From NCBI GenBank assembly GCA_017548125.1, contig JAFYNK010000017.1, positions 1 to 54,763 on the forward strand: 54,763 bases of DNA, in the 5' to 3' direction. The position numbers and the translations under genes are program-made. Below the pieces are notes generated by a model. The model saw nothing but the letters and a program-made list of their open reading frames with translations, made no database searches and had not been told where the DNA came from. Of the stretch, positions 1 through 8,527 are shown piece by piece (positions within the stretch are counted from its first letter, which is position 1; each line of letters starts with the position of its first letter). This stretch comes from Bacteroidales bacterium (GTDB lineage Bacteria > Bacteroidota > Bacteroidia > Bacteroidales > F082).

Positions 1-2288
1 GCGCTTACTTCGTTGTTCCATTCGTTAGCTGTGAAGTCGCCTGTTTCGAAGTCTTCGAAGCCGTTGCTGTATCTTCTCATACCCCATACCAATTCAACAG
101 CGTCTTCTGTTTCTGTTGCTGTGATATATTTAACAGGGTTGTATGTTTCTGTTAATGAGTAATCAACAACTGCTGCTTCGCTATATAAAGCTGTAAATTC
201 AACTTCTTTATTTTGATAGCCTTCCAAATAAGCTACACCAACATAGTTACCAGCGAGGAGTTCACCTGCATAAGCACCTGTTTCGTCTGCTGTGAATGTG
301 TATGATTGAGCTGTACCAAATTCGTCAGTACCTGTAATAGCAACAACACCACCGTTTAATGGTGTAACGCCATCTTGTTCATACAAGTTACCAGAAACTT
401 CTGTCATACCTGTTACATAAACAAGGATACCATCACATGGATTTGATTCGCCTTCATCATAAACAGCTGATACAGCGATGTAATAACCGTACATATCATA
501 TTCGAGGTTGTCGAATGTGTATGTATTTCCTGTTAAAACATTTTTGTTAACTTTTTGGTTGTTCATATAAACATTATAACCACGGTGTGAACGGTCGTTA
601 ACAGCGTTCCATGTAATTGTTGTTGATTCACCTTCATAGAGGTAATTGCTTGTAGCTGTTAAACCTTGTGGTTCATTGAATGTTGTTGTAAATGCCCAGA
701 TGTCGCCGTATGTTGTACCACTTGTGTTACGAGCATTAACTTGCCAGAAGTAAATCTTGTTGTTGTATAAGTTATTGAAATAGTGATTTACTTTAAGGTC
801 GCTTGTCCAATCAACGATAACATCTTTTGGAGGATAAGCTGTTCCTAATAAAAGTTGGTATTCAACTGTATTAGCACCAAATTCCCAGTCTAATGTTGGG
901 TTAGAAACGCCTGTTTGTTGATTGTATGGATATGGAGAATAAGCTTTTTCTGGAGCTGGGAGAGCTTCAACATTAACATTGATTGAGAAATCGCTTGTTG
1001 AAGAAGCTACGAGGTAATATTTACCAGCAGGAAGAGCTTGTGCTGAAATTTGAGAAGCTCTAGCGCTACCAACTTGGATGCCTTTATAATCATTGTTAGC
1101 CATTGGGCCTTCTTCGCCGTTGAAATCTTCTGTATAAACAGCGATTTTACCGTTTTCACCTGTTACGTTAGCTGTTAAAGCAACGTCACTTGAAAGATTC
1201 AATACATAAACAACGTCGCCGCCGTCTTCACCTGAACCTGGCAATGCGTAGTTGTTGACTAATGTAGCTATTTCATGATTTGCTGTAAATGGATATGCTG
1301 AGATAGCTTCTGCTGTTTCTACTACGTCACCTGTTGATGGTGCATAAGCTAAAGCTGTCATTTCAACAACTTCAACTTCTTCAACAGCTTCTTCACCTGC
1401 GTTAACGTAAGTGATTTCGAGTTGGCCTGTGATTTCGCCTTCTCCTTCACCGCTTGTAACTTGAATTACGAGTGGGTTGCCTTTTTGAACTGTATATGGC
1501 AATTCAACTTCTGATAATTCAAAATATGAATTTGTTGATTCGATAGAATTGATAACAAAATCTTGAGCTCTAGCTTTAATTTGAACTTCAGCTGGTGCCA
1601 TCCATGAACCATTAGGACGGTTGCCAAGTTCTATTGTAGCTGGGCTAACAGCGATATTTTTGAATTCACCTTCAATTGTTATATCGAACTTAACAATATT
1701 CTTTTGGATAATTGTGCTTTTTGCAGCACCTGGGTTAGTGATGTCATATACAGCGTTATCTCTATAAGTGTAAATAGTTTGATAAGCACTTGTTTGATAA
1801 ACATCAAATTCACAACCTGATGATGTGTATGAACCTGTATTGTCGGCTACACATACCAAAAGATTACCGCCTGTGTATTCGAATGGAGTTTGCAATTCCA
1901 TTTCAATCCATCCACCTGCTTGATTTGGAAATTCTACAGAACCTGTATAAACAAGGTCAGCTTCACTTACTGGAATCCAGTCATAAGTTGAAGTAAATGT
2001 AGATTTCTCAATGTTTTGCATATAAACAGAGAAGCTACGTGTATAAGCACCAGCTTTTGTCTGTATGAATGCGATTGAGGTAATAGAACCTGCCAATTCT
2101 TGCATTTCTTCTGCAGTATAAATCTGCTGTGAGAATGAATAATTGTAGTAGGTATAAGTTGGAACGTTTTTGTTGCTGCCTGTGTATTGAGCATCAATAC
2201 CAACGTTTAACTCAACCTCTGTTTGTGCGTTAAGCGAACCAAAGAGTCCGAATAAGCACATCATCGTAAAAAGAAATAATCTTTTCAT
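1..2288 (-). CDS. Secreted adhesin-like multidomain protein, C-terminus off window
   Basis: The reading frame is open from an ATG at 2288 (minus strand) to the window edge, about 762 residues with no stop. The N-terminus is a clear signal peptide (MKRLFLFTMMCLFGLFGSLNA, Q next). A beta-rich region follows, then FN3-like modules near residues 460-600, a carboxypeptidase-regulatory-like segment near 610-710, and the start of a domain (NGFEDFETGDF) typical of cleaved-adhesin/gingipain-adhesin families. Codon use is strongly biased (ACA, GAA, GTT, GCT), as in highly expressed genes. It is probably exported across the outer membrane, perhaps by type IX secretion, but the C-terminal sorting domain would lie outside the window. 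The adhesin function is inferred from domain style. Confidence 0.8.
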   Translation of the reverse strand, partial: MKRLFLFTMMCLFGLFGSLNAQTEVELNVGIDAQYTGSNKNVPTYTYYNYSFSQQIYTAEEMQELAGSITSIAFIQTKAGAYTRSFSVYMQNIEKSTFTSTYDWIPVSEADLVYTGSVEFPNQAGGWIEMELQTPFEYTGGNLLVCVADNTGSYTSSGCEFDVYQTSAYQTIYTYRDNAVYDITNPGAAKSTIIQKNIVKFDITIEGEFKNIAVSPATIELGNRPNGSWMAPAEVQIKARAQDFVINSIESTNSYFELSEVELPYTVQKGNPLVIQVTSGEGEGEITGQLEITYVNAGEEAVEEVEVVEMTALAYAPSTGDVVETAEAISAYPFTANHEIATLVNNYALPGSGEDGGDVVYVLNLSSDVALTANVTGENGKIAVYTEDFNGEEGPMANNDYKGIQVGSARASQISAQALPAGKYYLVASSTSDFSINVNVEALPAPEKAYSPYPYNQQTGVSNPTLDWEFGANTVEYQLLLGTAYPPKDVIVDWTSDLKVNHYFNNLYNNKIYFWQVNARNTSGTTYGDIWAFTTTFNEPQGLTATSNYLYEGESTTITWNAVNDRSHRGYNVYMNNQKVNKNVLTGNTYTFDNLEYDMYGYYIAVSAVYDEGESNPCDGILVYVTGMTEVSGNLYEQDGVTPLNGGVVAITGTDEFGTAQSYTFTADETGAYAGELLAGNYVGVAYLEGYQNKEVEFTALYSEAAVVDYSLTETYNPVKYITATETEDAVELVWGMRRYSNGFEDFETGDFTANEWNNEVS

Positions 2289-2370
2289 AATAATAAGTTT
2301 TAGTTAGTAATATGTTAATTATCTATTTTCAAAATATGTATTATCATTTTCAACATATTTAAAATTTCAC

Positions 2371-2378
2371 AAATATAT
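2371..2378 (-). promoter_or_regulatory. Probable -7 promoter element of the adhesin gene
   Basis: The minus strand reads TATATTTG, matching the Bacteroidota -7 consensus TAnnTTTG, about 80 nt upstream of the adhesin start. I see no clear -33 TTG at the usual spacing. Confidence 0.5.
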
Positions 2379-2427
2379 ATTATTTTTTCATACAATAAAA
2401 ATATTTTTTTGTATTTTTTTAAATACA

Positions 2428-2462
2428 TAAAAGCCTCAGAATCAACAGTTCCGAGGCTTTAA
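2428..2462 (-). terminator. Terminator behind the LytTR regulator gene
   Basis: The inverted repeat AAAGCCTC / GAGGCTTT is followed on the minus strand by T-rich sequence. It separates the LytTR gene from the promoter of the adhesin gene. Confidence 0.7.
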
Positions 2463-2506
2463 CATCATTAAAGTTTGTTTATTTTTAGCTTTATTATTTT
2501 TAAAAA

Positions 2507-3412
2507 TCATATATTATCGTCATTCTTTTTATTCTGCATATTTTCGCCTGAGAAGCGTTTTATAACAGAAGCTGTATATGTCTTTGAAACTGGTATTGGT
2601 TCAATTCCTTCAAAGTCGAAATCCATATAAAAACCGTCCGATTCGTGTCGCAAAACCTTAATTTTTTGTGTATTGACGATATAGGTTCTATGGCAGCGCA
2701 TAAGAGGAGTATTGCTAAATGTATCTTCTATAGTCTGAATCTTGCATCTAATCATATATCTATTAAGAAGACCGTTTTTTGTATAATAAACTATTGTATA
2801 ATTATCTTCTGCTTTTATAAAATAAAGATTATCAAGCTTAACCGATAATTTAAGCACGCCTTTGTTATCTGAAATATTTATAATATCAATGTTGGGAGCT
2901 ATAGCCTCTCCGTCTGAAGCAATATTTTTAGTATCTGTCACGAGCAAAGTATTATGCATAGCTTTAATTGTCAGCCACATAGCAGCAACAACATAGGGCA
3001 CTCCAAGAGCTAAAAGCGTAATCAAGATACTTTTTGTCACGATATAGGAGACTGTATAGCTTGTAATTTTCACATAAACCATAGAAAGTACCGAATGGAA
3101 TACACCTATTAATATTATCTCAGAAAGCAGCCATAACGAATACTTCAAATAAGTCATTTTCACCATTTCCTTAGACATAAAATACATAAAAGTACGGCTC
3201 AGAATGAGGATTAATATTGATACCACCACGAATGTTGTTGTAAGGAGAAAGCTATCGGATTTGGCGACGCCAAACCAAGACGTTTCTGAATATGGAGAAT
3301 ATATTACGAGGAATACCAATGCATACAAAATGGAAAAAGTAAGACTTGTGACTATATTTCCTACCTCAAGAAGGCAAGATGCGAAATTATCTTTCTTACG
3401 TTTCTTCATCAA
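2507..3412 (-). CDS. Membrane-anchored LytTR-family transcription regulator
   Basis: This 301-aa protein has about four hydrophobic segments in residues 15-150, then a C-terminal LytTR DNA-binding domain at about 185-285. Visible features of that domain are DNLYFIKAEDNYTIVYY, MIRCKIQTIEDTF and MRCHRTYIVNTQKIK. There is no receiver domain, so signal sensing probably goes through the membrane part, as in other Bacteroidota LytTR proteins fused to membrane segments. It is transcribed divergently from the fatty-acid operon (start 3586) and ends in a terminator at 2428-2462. Target genes cannot be deduced; the adjacent adhesin or fatty-acid genes are candidates by position only. Confidence 0.85.
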   Translation of the reverse strand: MMKKRKKDNFASCLLEVGNIVTSLTFSILYALVFLVIYSPYSETSWFGVAKSDSFLLTTTFVVVSILILILSRTFMYFMSKEMVKMTYLKYSLWLLSEIILIGVFHSVLSMVYVKITSYTVSYIVTKSILITLLALGVPYVVAAMWLTIKAMHNTLLVTDTKNIASDGEAIAPNIDIINISDNKGVLKLSVKLDNLYFIKAEDNYTIVYYTKNGLLNRYMIRCKIQTIEDTFSNTPLMRCHRTYIVNTQKIKVLRHESDGFYMDFDFEGIEPIPVSKTYTASVIKRFSGENMQNKKNDDNI

Positions 3413-3585
3413 ATGATATATTTTTTGTTATGATTTTGCAAATTTACAAAAATTTCACCCCATATTTTAGAATTTTACCACTTTTTAAGCGAAAAAAATG
3501 GTTTTAATTTATGAACAGCCACATTTTTACCACAAGCATATTTTATGATATTACTTTTGCCGACGAAATTTTAGATTTTAACAAA

Positions 3586-4533
3586 ATGAAAATTATCGGA
3601 ACAGGACGTTCTCATCCTTCATTAGTCGTGACAAACGAGATGCTCTCACAAATTCTCGACACCAGCGACGAATGGATCACAACGAGAACTGGAATAAAAG
3701 AAAGACGCGTCATTTCTTCTGAAAATTTGGAAGACTTGGCTATCGACGCAGCGAAGAAAGCGCTCGCCGATGCCAACATAGACGCCAAAGACCTGGACTA
3801 TATTATATGTGCCAATGTAGTCAACGAATTCATCTCACCTGCGATGAGTTGTCTTATACAAGGAGCCATCGGCGCTACTTGTCCGTGTTTCGATCTCAAC
3901 GGAGCCTGCGTTGGATTTATTTACGCCCTCGAAATCGCAGAATCATTCTACAGAAGCGGAAAATACAAAAACATCCTTGTTGTATGTGCTGAAGAACCAT
4001 CACGAATGGTCAACTGGCACGACCGTACTGCTAGTGTTTTATTCGGTGATGGAGCTGGCGCTGTTGTTTTAACTGAAGGCAACAACATCAAAGCTACCAA
4101 AATGTCCGCTTCCTGCAATTGGGACAGACTCTATCAAAAACATGAATTGCAGTATTCACCTTACAACAGCAAGCCTGACAGCAATCTCCCTTTGGTGATG
4201 CACGGTCAAGATGTATTTGTGTTCGCAACGAAAGCTGCCATAAAAGACATCTCGCACGTATTGAAGCAATCTGGCACAAAGCCAGATGAAGTAAGCCACT
4301 TCTTAATTCATCAAGCCAATTTACGAATTGTCAAGAGCATCAAGGATTTCTTGAGACAACCAGAAGAAAAGTTTCCTCTTAACATTCACAGATATGGAAA
4401 CACGTCATCGGCAAGCATTCCGATTCTCCTTGATGAAGTCAACAAAGAAGGCAAGTTAAAAAGAGGCGATTTAATAGTAATGAGTGCTTTTGGAGCCGGT
4501 TTCGTTTCAGGAGCATGTATTTTAGAATGGTAA
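3586..4533 (+). CDS. 3-oxoacyl-ACP synthase III-like (KAS III) protein
   Basis: This thiolase-fold condensing enzyme (315 aa from ATG 3586) would start acyl chains by condensing an acyl-CoA with malonyl-ACP. The catalytic Cys108 lies in NGACVGF, the His in HQANLRI and the Asn in GNTSSASIP, giving a complete Cys-His-Asn triad; GAGFVSGACILEW is the usual C-terminal motif. An upstream ATG at 3511 would add 25 residues unlike the family, so 3586 is preferred. It is the first gene of an eight-gene collinear operon and ends 3 nt before the KAS II gene. It may be a pathway-specific paralogue and not the housekeeping FabH. Confidence 0.88.
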   Translation: MKIIGTGRSHPSLVVTNEMLSQILDTSDEWITTRTGIKERRVISSENLEDLAIDAAKKALADANIDAKDLDYIICANVVNEFISPAMSCLIQGAIGATCPCFDLNGACVGFIYALEIAESFYRSGKYKNILVVCAEEPSRMVNWHDRTASVLFGDGAGAVVLTEGNNIKATKMSASCNWDRLYQKHELQYSPYNSKPDSNLPLVMHGQDVFVFATKAAIKDISHVLKQSGTKPDEVSHFLIHQANLRIVKSIKDFLRQPEEKFPLNIHRYGNTSSASIPILLDEVNKEGKLKRGDLIVMSAFGAGFVSGACILEW

Positions 4534-4536
4534 ATT

Positions 4537-5772
4537 ATGGAAAAAAGAGTAGTTATAACAGGAATGGGTGCCATCACCCCACTTGGCAATAATGTCGAGA
4601 CTTTGTGGGACAACCTAGTCAACGGAGTTTGCGGCATCGATTATATAACAAAGATAGACACAACAGACATACCAGTCAAAATAGCGGCAGAAGTGAAAGA
4701 CTTCGACCCTATCCAACATGGCGTTGAGCCATCATTTGCACGTCGTAACGACTTATTCTCGATTTATGCTTTGGCAGCGTCTATCGAAGCCATGAAAGGC
4801 AACGAAGGCTGCTTCGAACCAGAGCGTCTCGGTGTTTATGTAGGTTCTGGCGAAGGCGGTTTCGACACTATCATAAAGGAGGTGCTAAAATGGAAAGACC
4901 AAGGTTCAAAATGGGTCTCACCACTTCTCATCCCAAGTATGATTTCAAACATCGCTGCTGGCAACATAGCTATCCGCCATAATGCATGCGGCGTTTGCGT
5001 GCCAATCGTAACAGCTTGTGCAACAGGAACACACTCAATAGGCGAAGCATATCGCGCCATCAAACACGGCTATGCTGACGCCATCATCACAGGCGGCAGC
5101 GAGGCTGCAGTGAACCCTCTCAGCATAGCTGGCTTCACCAACTGCAAGGCATTGTCACGTTCAGAAGACCCTAAGGCAGCATCATTGCCATTCGACAAAC
5201 GCCGCGCTGGTTTCGTCTTAGGCGAAGGCGCAGGCATCATACTCCTTGAAGAATACGAACACGCCAAAGCACGCGGCGCTAAGATCTACGCTGAGGTATG
5301 CGGCTACGGCAACACATGTGACGCTCACCACGTTACAGCGCCTCATCCAGAAGGAAGACAAGCAGCACGCGCCATCAAGATGGCTCTTGAAGAAGCTAAA
5401 TACAACGAAAACGACGTCCTTCATATCAACACTCACGGAACAGGAACGCCGCTCAACGATAGTTCTGAGACAGCAGCCATCAAATTGGCTCTCGGCGAAG
5501 AAGCAGCACGCAAGTCTCACATCAACTCAACGAAATCTATGACAGGTCACTTGCTCGGAGCAGCAGGCGGCGTTGAAGTGATAGCAACAGCATTGGCATT
5601 ATATCACGGCATCGTCCCTCCAACAATAGGTCTCAACGAACAAGATCCATCATGCGACTTAAACTACACTCCTAACGTTGCACAGAAAGCCGACTTGACA
5701 ATAGCAATATCAGAATCATTAGGATTCGGCGGTCATAACGCATGTATCGCTCTAAGAAAAATTAACGATTAA
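4537..5772 (+). CDS. fabF: 3-oxoacyl-ACP synthase II (KAS II / FabF-like)
   Basis: This 411-aa condensing enzyme is of normal FabF length. The catalytic Cys161 is in TACATGTHS and the two histidines are in NTHGTGTPLND and STKSMTGHLLGAAGG; the C-terminal glycine-rich stretch GFGGHNA is intact. It extends acyl-ACP with malonyl-ACP. It follows the KAS III gene by 3 nt and precedes a dehydratase, so two condensing enzymes are co-transcribed with a dedicated acyl carrier protein. It could be a second FabF serving a special lipid and not bulk fatty acids; the symbol reflects family, not proven role. Confidence 0.88.
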   Translation: MEKRVVITGMGAITPLGNNVETLWDNLVNGVCGIDYITKIDTTDIPVKIAAEVKDFDPIQHGVEPSFARRNDLFSIYALAASIEAMKGNEGCFEPERLGVYVGSGEGGFDTIIKEVLKWKDQGSKWVSPLLIPSMISNIAAGNIAIRHNACGVCVPIVTACATGTHSIGEAYRAIKHGYADAIITGGSEAAVNPLSIAGFTNCKALSRSEDPKAASLPFDKRRAGFVLGEGAGIILLEEYEHAKARGAKIYAEVCGYGNTCDAHHVTAPHPEGRQAARAIKMALEEAKYNENDVLHINTHGTGTPLNDSSETAAIKLALGEEAARKSHINSTKSMTGHLLGAAGGVEVIATALALYHGIVPPTIGLNEQDPSCDLNYTPNVAQKADLTIAISESLGFGGHNACIALRKIND

Positions 5773-5806
5773 CAATTTTTAGCCCGAAAGGCTTGAACAG
5801 ATATAA

Positions 5807-5824
5807 CATAGTCGTACGACTATG
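5807..5824. repeat. Perfect 18-bp palindrome at a start codon
   Basis: CATAGTCGTACGACTATG equals its own reverse complement, and its last three bases are the first possible ATG of the dehydratase gene. It could be an operator or a hairpin controlling initiation at 5822. Confidence 0.6.
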
Positions 5825-6277
5825 AACATAACACATAAAACTATGACAAAAGAAGAATTAAAACATTATCTGCCACATCGTGAGCCTATGTTGCTCGTTG
5901 ATGAAATCAACATCGATGAAAACAAAGTGGTACATTCAAAATACCATGTCACTGGTGAAGAATTTTTCTTGAAAGGACACTTTCCTGGACAGCCTACAGT
6001 TCCTGGCGTAATCCTTTGCGAAATAATGGGACAATCGTGCGCTCTTCTCATCCTCGATGATTTGAAAGACAAGATAACATTATATACAGGACTCGACAAT
6101 GTTCGTTTCAAACATCAGGTGGTCCCTGGCGACACTATCGAAGTGGAAGCCACATTATCAAGCCAAAGAGCTAATATGTATTTCTGTGAGGCCAAGGCAA
6201 CAGTAAACGGAAAGCTTTGTGCCAAAGGAAGTTTATCATTTGCATTAATTGAAGACACAAGAAAGAAAGATGAATAA
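5822..6277 (+). CDS. 3-hydroxyacyl-ACP dehydratase, FabZ-type hotdog protein
   Basis: This 151-aa single-hotdog protein carries the FabZ signature HFPGQPTVPGVILCEIMGQ, with the catalytic His in HFPG and the Glu in CEIMGQ. It would dehydrate 3-hydroxyacyl-ACP to trans-2-enoyl-ACP. A second ATG at 5843 (MTKEELKHYLPHREP) gives a length closer to the family, so 5822 and 5843 are both possible; the first overlaps an 18-bp palindrome. Its 3' end overlaps the EtfB start by 8 nt, implying translational coupling between fatty-acid and electron-transfer genes. Confidence 0.85.
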   Translation: MNITHKTMTKEELKHYLPHREPMLLVDEINIDENKVVHSKYHVTGEEFFLKGHFPGQPTVPGVILCEIMGQSCALLILDDLKDKITLYTGLDNVRFKHQVVPGDTIEVEATLSSQRANMYFCEAKATVNGKLCAKGSLSFALIEDTRKKDE

Positions 6278-7142
6278 TAAAGAATTTCAAATAGTTGTGT
6301 TGGCAAAACAAGTGCCCGACACTCATAATGTTGGCAAAGACGCCATGAAAGATGACGGCACCATCAACCGTGCTGCTCTTCCAGCGATCTTCAATCCAGA
6401 CGACTTAAAGGCTCTCGAGATGGCGCTCTCATGCAAAGACGCTCTTAAAGACATCATGCCTGTCAAGGTCACCATCATCACCATGGGACCTTCACGCGCA
6501 GCAGAAATAGTACGCGAGTCTATGTTCCGCGGCGCCGACAACGGCTTCGTAGTGAGCGACAAGAGATTCGCTGGTTCCGACACCTTGGCAACTTCATACG
6601 CCTTATCGGCAGCAGTAAAGAAATTGGGTAAGGTTGACATCGTATTCTCAGGACGTCAGGCTATCGACGGCGACACAGCTCAAGTCGGACCTCAGGTAGC
6701 AGAAAAACTAGAGATACCTCAAATCACTTACGCAGAAGAACTTATATCGATGACAGAAAACGAAATCGTCATCAAAAGACGTCTCGACAGAGGCGTTGAG
6801 ACAGTAAAATCAGCATTCCCCGTCTTGGTGACAGTACACAGCAACGCTAACGACTGCCGCCCTCGTCACGCGAAACGCGTCATCATGTATAAAAACGCTT
6901 CTACCGAATCTGAAGGCCTACAGCCAATAGCCAAAAACCAAAAGCCAACGATCAAAATAGAAGAATGGAACGCCGACGACATCAATCCTGACTTTGAAAG
7001 ATTAGGTCTTAGCGGTTCTCCTACAAAAGTTAAATCAATTGAAAATGTTGTTCTTACAAGTAAAGAGAATAAGAAAATAAATAACAGCGAAAGCGAAATC
7101 AACGAATTAATGAAAGAGCTTATCTCAGCTCACATTATCTAA
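6270..7142 (+). CDS. etfB: Electron transfer flavoprotein beta subunit
   Basis: This FixA/EtfB-family protein is about 290 aa from ATG 6270. Typical features are [14 protein letters not shown] at the N-terminus, ALEMAL, the segment [20 protein letters not shown] and the basic stretch [14 protein letters not shown]. With EtfA it forms the FAD/AMP heterodimer that exchanges electrons with acyl-CoA dehydrogenases. The start overlaps the dehydratase stop. The partner genes in this operon are etfA (7438) and the dehydrogenase (8528); a carrier-protein gene separates the two ETF subunits, which is unusual. Confidence 0.92.
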   Translation: MNNKEFQIVVLAKQVPDTHNVGKDAMKDDGTINRAALPAIFNPDDLKALEMALSCKDALKDIMPVKVTIITMGPSRAAEIVRESMFRGADNGFVVSDKRFAGSDTLATSYALSAAVKKLGKVDIVFSGRQAIDGDTAQVGPQVAEKLEIPQITYAEELISMTENEIVIKRRLDRGVETVKSAFPVLVTVHSNANDCRPRHAKRVIMYKNASTESEGLQPIAKNQKPTIKIEEWNADDINPDFERLGLSGSPTKVKSIENVVLTSKENKKINNSESEINELMKELISAHII

Positions 7143-7174
7143 AAAAATTAACAATTTTAAAAAAAGAAATTACC

Positions 7175-7411
7175 ATGGAAACAAGAGAAAAAGTTATAGA
7201 CATTATCGTAAATAAATTAGGTGTTGAACGCGAAGCAGTTGTTGAAAGTGCAAGCTTCACAAACGACCTCGGTGCAGACTCATTGGATACAGTTGAACTC
7301 ATCATGGAATTTGAAAGAGAATTCGAAATCAACATTCCTGACAATCAAGCTGAGAAAATCTCCACAGTAGGCGAAGCTATCTCTTTCGTAGAATCAGCTT
7401 TAAACAAATAA
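7175..7411 (+). CDS. acpP: Acyl carrier protein
   Basis: This 78-aa acidic protein has the phosphopantetheine site [12 protein letters not shown]; the modified serine is Ser36. Length and sequence match AcpP-type carriers. It lies between etfB and etfA in the operon, so substrates of the flanking condensing enzymes, dehydratase, dehydrogenase and reductase are probably bound to this carrier. Whether it is the cell's only ACP cannot be told from the window. Confidence 0.92.
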   Translation: METREKVIDIIVNKLGVEREAVVESASFTNDLGADSLDTVELIMEFEREFEINIPDNQAEKISTVGEAISFVESALNK

Positions 7412-7437
7412 ATAATAACATTTCTAAAACTTGAATC

Positions 7438-8451
7438 ATGAACAACATATTAGTATTCTGTGAGATAACAGAAGAGCAACATGTAGCTGAGGTGAGTTTG
7501 GAGCTTTGCTCCAAAGCTCGCAAGCTCGCCGACAGGCTTAACTCTCGTCTCGATGCTATCGTCATAGGAAACGAGATTAACGATATTGAAGGCCAACTAT
7601 ATCCATACGGTGTTGACTCCATTTTCTATCTTGAAGATCCACGTTTATCGTTTTATCAGACATTGCCATTTTTCAGTGCTGTGACAAAACTTATAAAAGA
7701 AGAGACACCTGATATAGTTCTTTTCGGAGCCACATCAGTGGGCCGCGACCTAGGTCCTCGCATCGCTTCTTATATGCGCTGCGGATTGACAGCCGACTGC
7801 ACAAGCCTAGAAATAGGCGACCATACTGACGCCAAGACACAAACTGTCTATAAAGACATTTTATATCAAATACGCCCTGCTTTTGGCGGCAACATCATCG
7901 CTACAATCGTTTCTCCTGAGACAAGACCTCAGATGGCGACAGTACGCGAAGGCGTTATGAAAAAAGAAATATACAACGAAAACCATAAAGGCGAAGTACG
8001 CATACTTAAAGCCGAAGACTACATCAACGACAGCGACTTCTGTATCGAAGTTATTGAACGTCAGATTGAAGCTCAGAAAATCAACATCAAAGACGCTCCT
8101 ATCATCGTAGCGGGCGGCTATGGCATGGGATCTAAAGAAAACTTCGCTCTCCTCCACGAATTAGCCGACACCATTGGCGGTGAAGTAGGCGCAACACGCG
8201 CCGCCGTCGATGCTGGCTTCACCGAAAACGAAAGACAGATAGGTCAGACAGGTCTCACTGTCCGCCCTAAATTATATATAGCTTGCGGTATCTCAGGCGC
8301 CGTTCAACATCGCGCCGGCATGGACCAATCTGCAAAGATTATCTCCATCAATACCGACCCTAACGCTCCTATCAACAGCATTGCCGACTACACCATCATC
8401 GGCGACGCCATGGACGTTTTACCAAAAATGATTAAAATAATTAGGAGTTAG
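7438..8451 (+). CDS. etfA: Electron transfer flavoprotein alpha subunit
   Basis: This 337-aa FixB/EtfA-family protein has the FAD-binding C-terminal domain intact: GGYGMGSKENFALLHELA, EVGATRAAVDAGF, RQIGQTGLTVRPKLYIACG and GAVQHRAGMDQSAKIISIN. It pairs with EtfB (6270) to carry electrons to or from the dehydrogenase encoded next. The last codons (IIRS and stop) already lie inside a low-complexity TTAGGA-type spacer, so the original C-terminus may have been slightly altered. Confidence 0.93.
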   Translation: MNNILVFCEITEEQHVAEVSLELCSKARKLADRLNSRLDAIVIGNEINDIEGQLYPYGVDSIFYLEDPRLSFYQTLPFFSAVTKLIKEETPDIVLFGATSVGRDLGPRIASYMRCGLTADCTSLEIGDHTDAKTQTVYKDILYQIRPAFGGNIIATIVSPETRPQMATVREGVMKKEIYNENHKGEVRILKAEDYINDSDFCIEVIERQIEAQKINIKDAPIIVAGGYGMGSKENFALLHELADTIGGEVGATRAAVDAGFTENERQIGQTGLTVRPKLYIACGISGAVQHRAGMDQSAKIISINTDPNAPINSIADYTIIGDAMDVLPKMIKIIRS

Positions 8452-8515
8452 GAATTAGGAATTGAGAAATGATAAAATTTAATTCCTCATTCCTAATTCC
8501 TCATTCCTAATTGAA
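8440..8515. repeat. TTAGGAATTAGGAATT / AATTCCTAATTCCT hairpin spacer
   Basis: Short words (GGAATTAGGAATTGAG) are followed by their reverse complements (CTCATTCCTAATTCCTCATT), forming an imperfect inverted repeat between etfA and the dehydrogenase gene. The same word family recurs at 10265-10331, 49534-49560 and 52345-52377. Confidence 0.75.
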
Positions 8516-8527
8516 AAAATAAGAACT

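Noticed and set aside
3511-3585. N-terminal extension of the KAS III protein from ATG 3511
   Set aside because: The extra 25 residues have no counterpart in the family; MKIIGTGRSHP at 3586 is the normal start.
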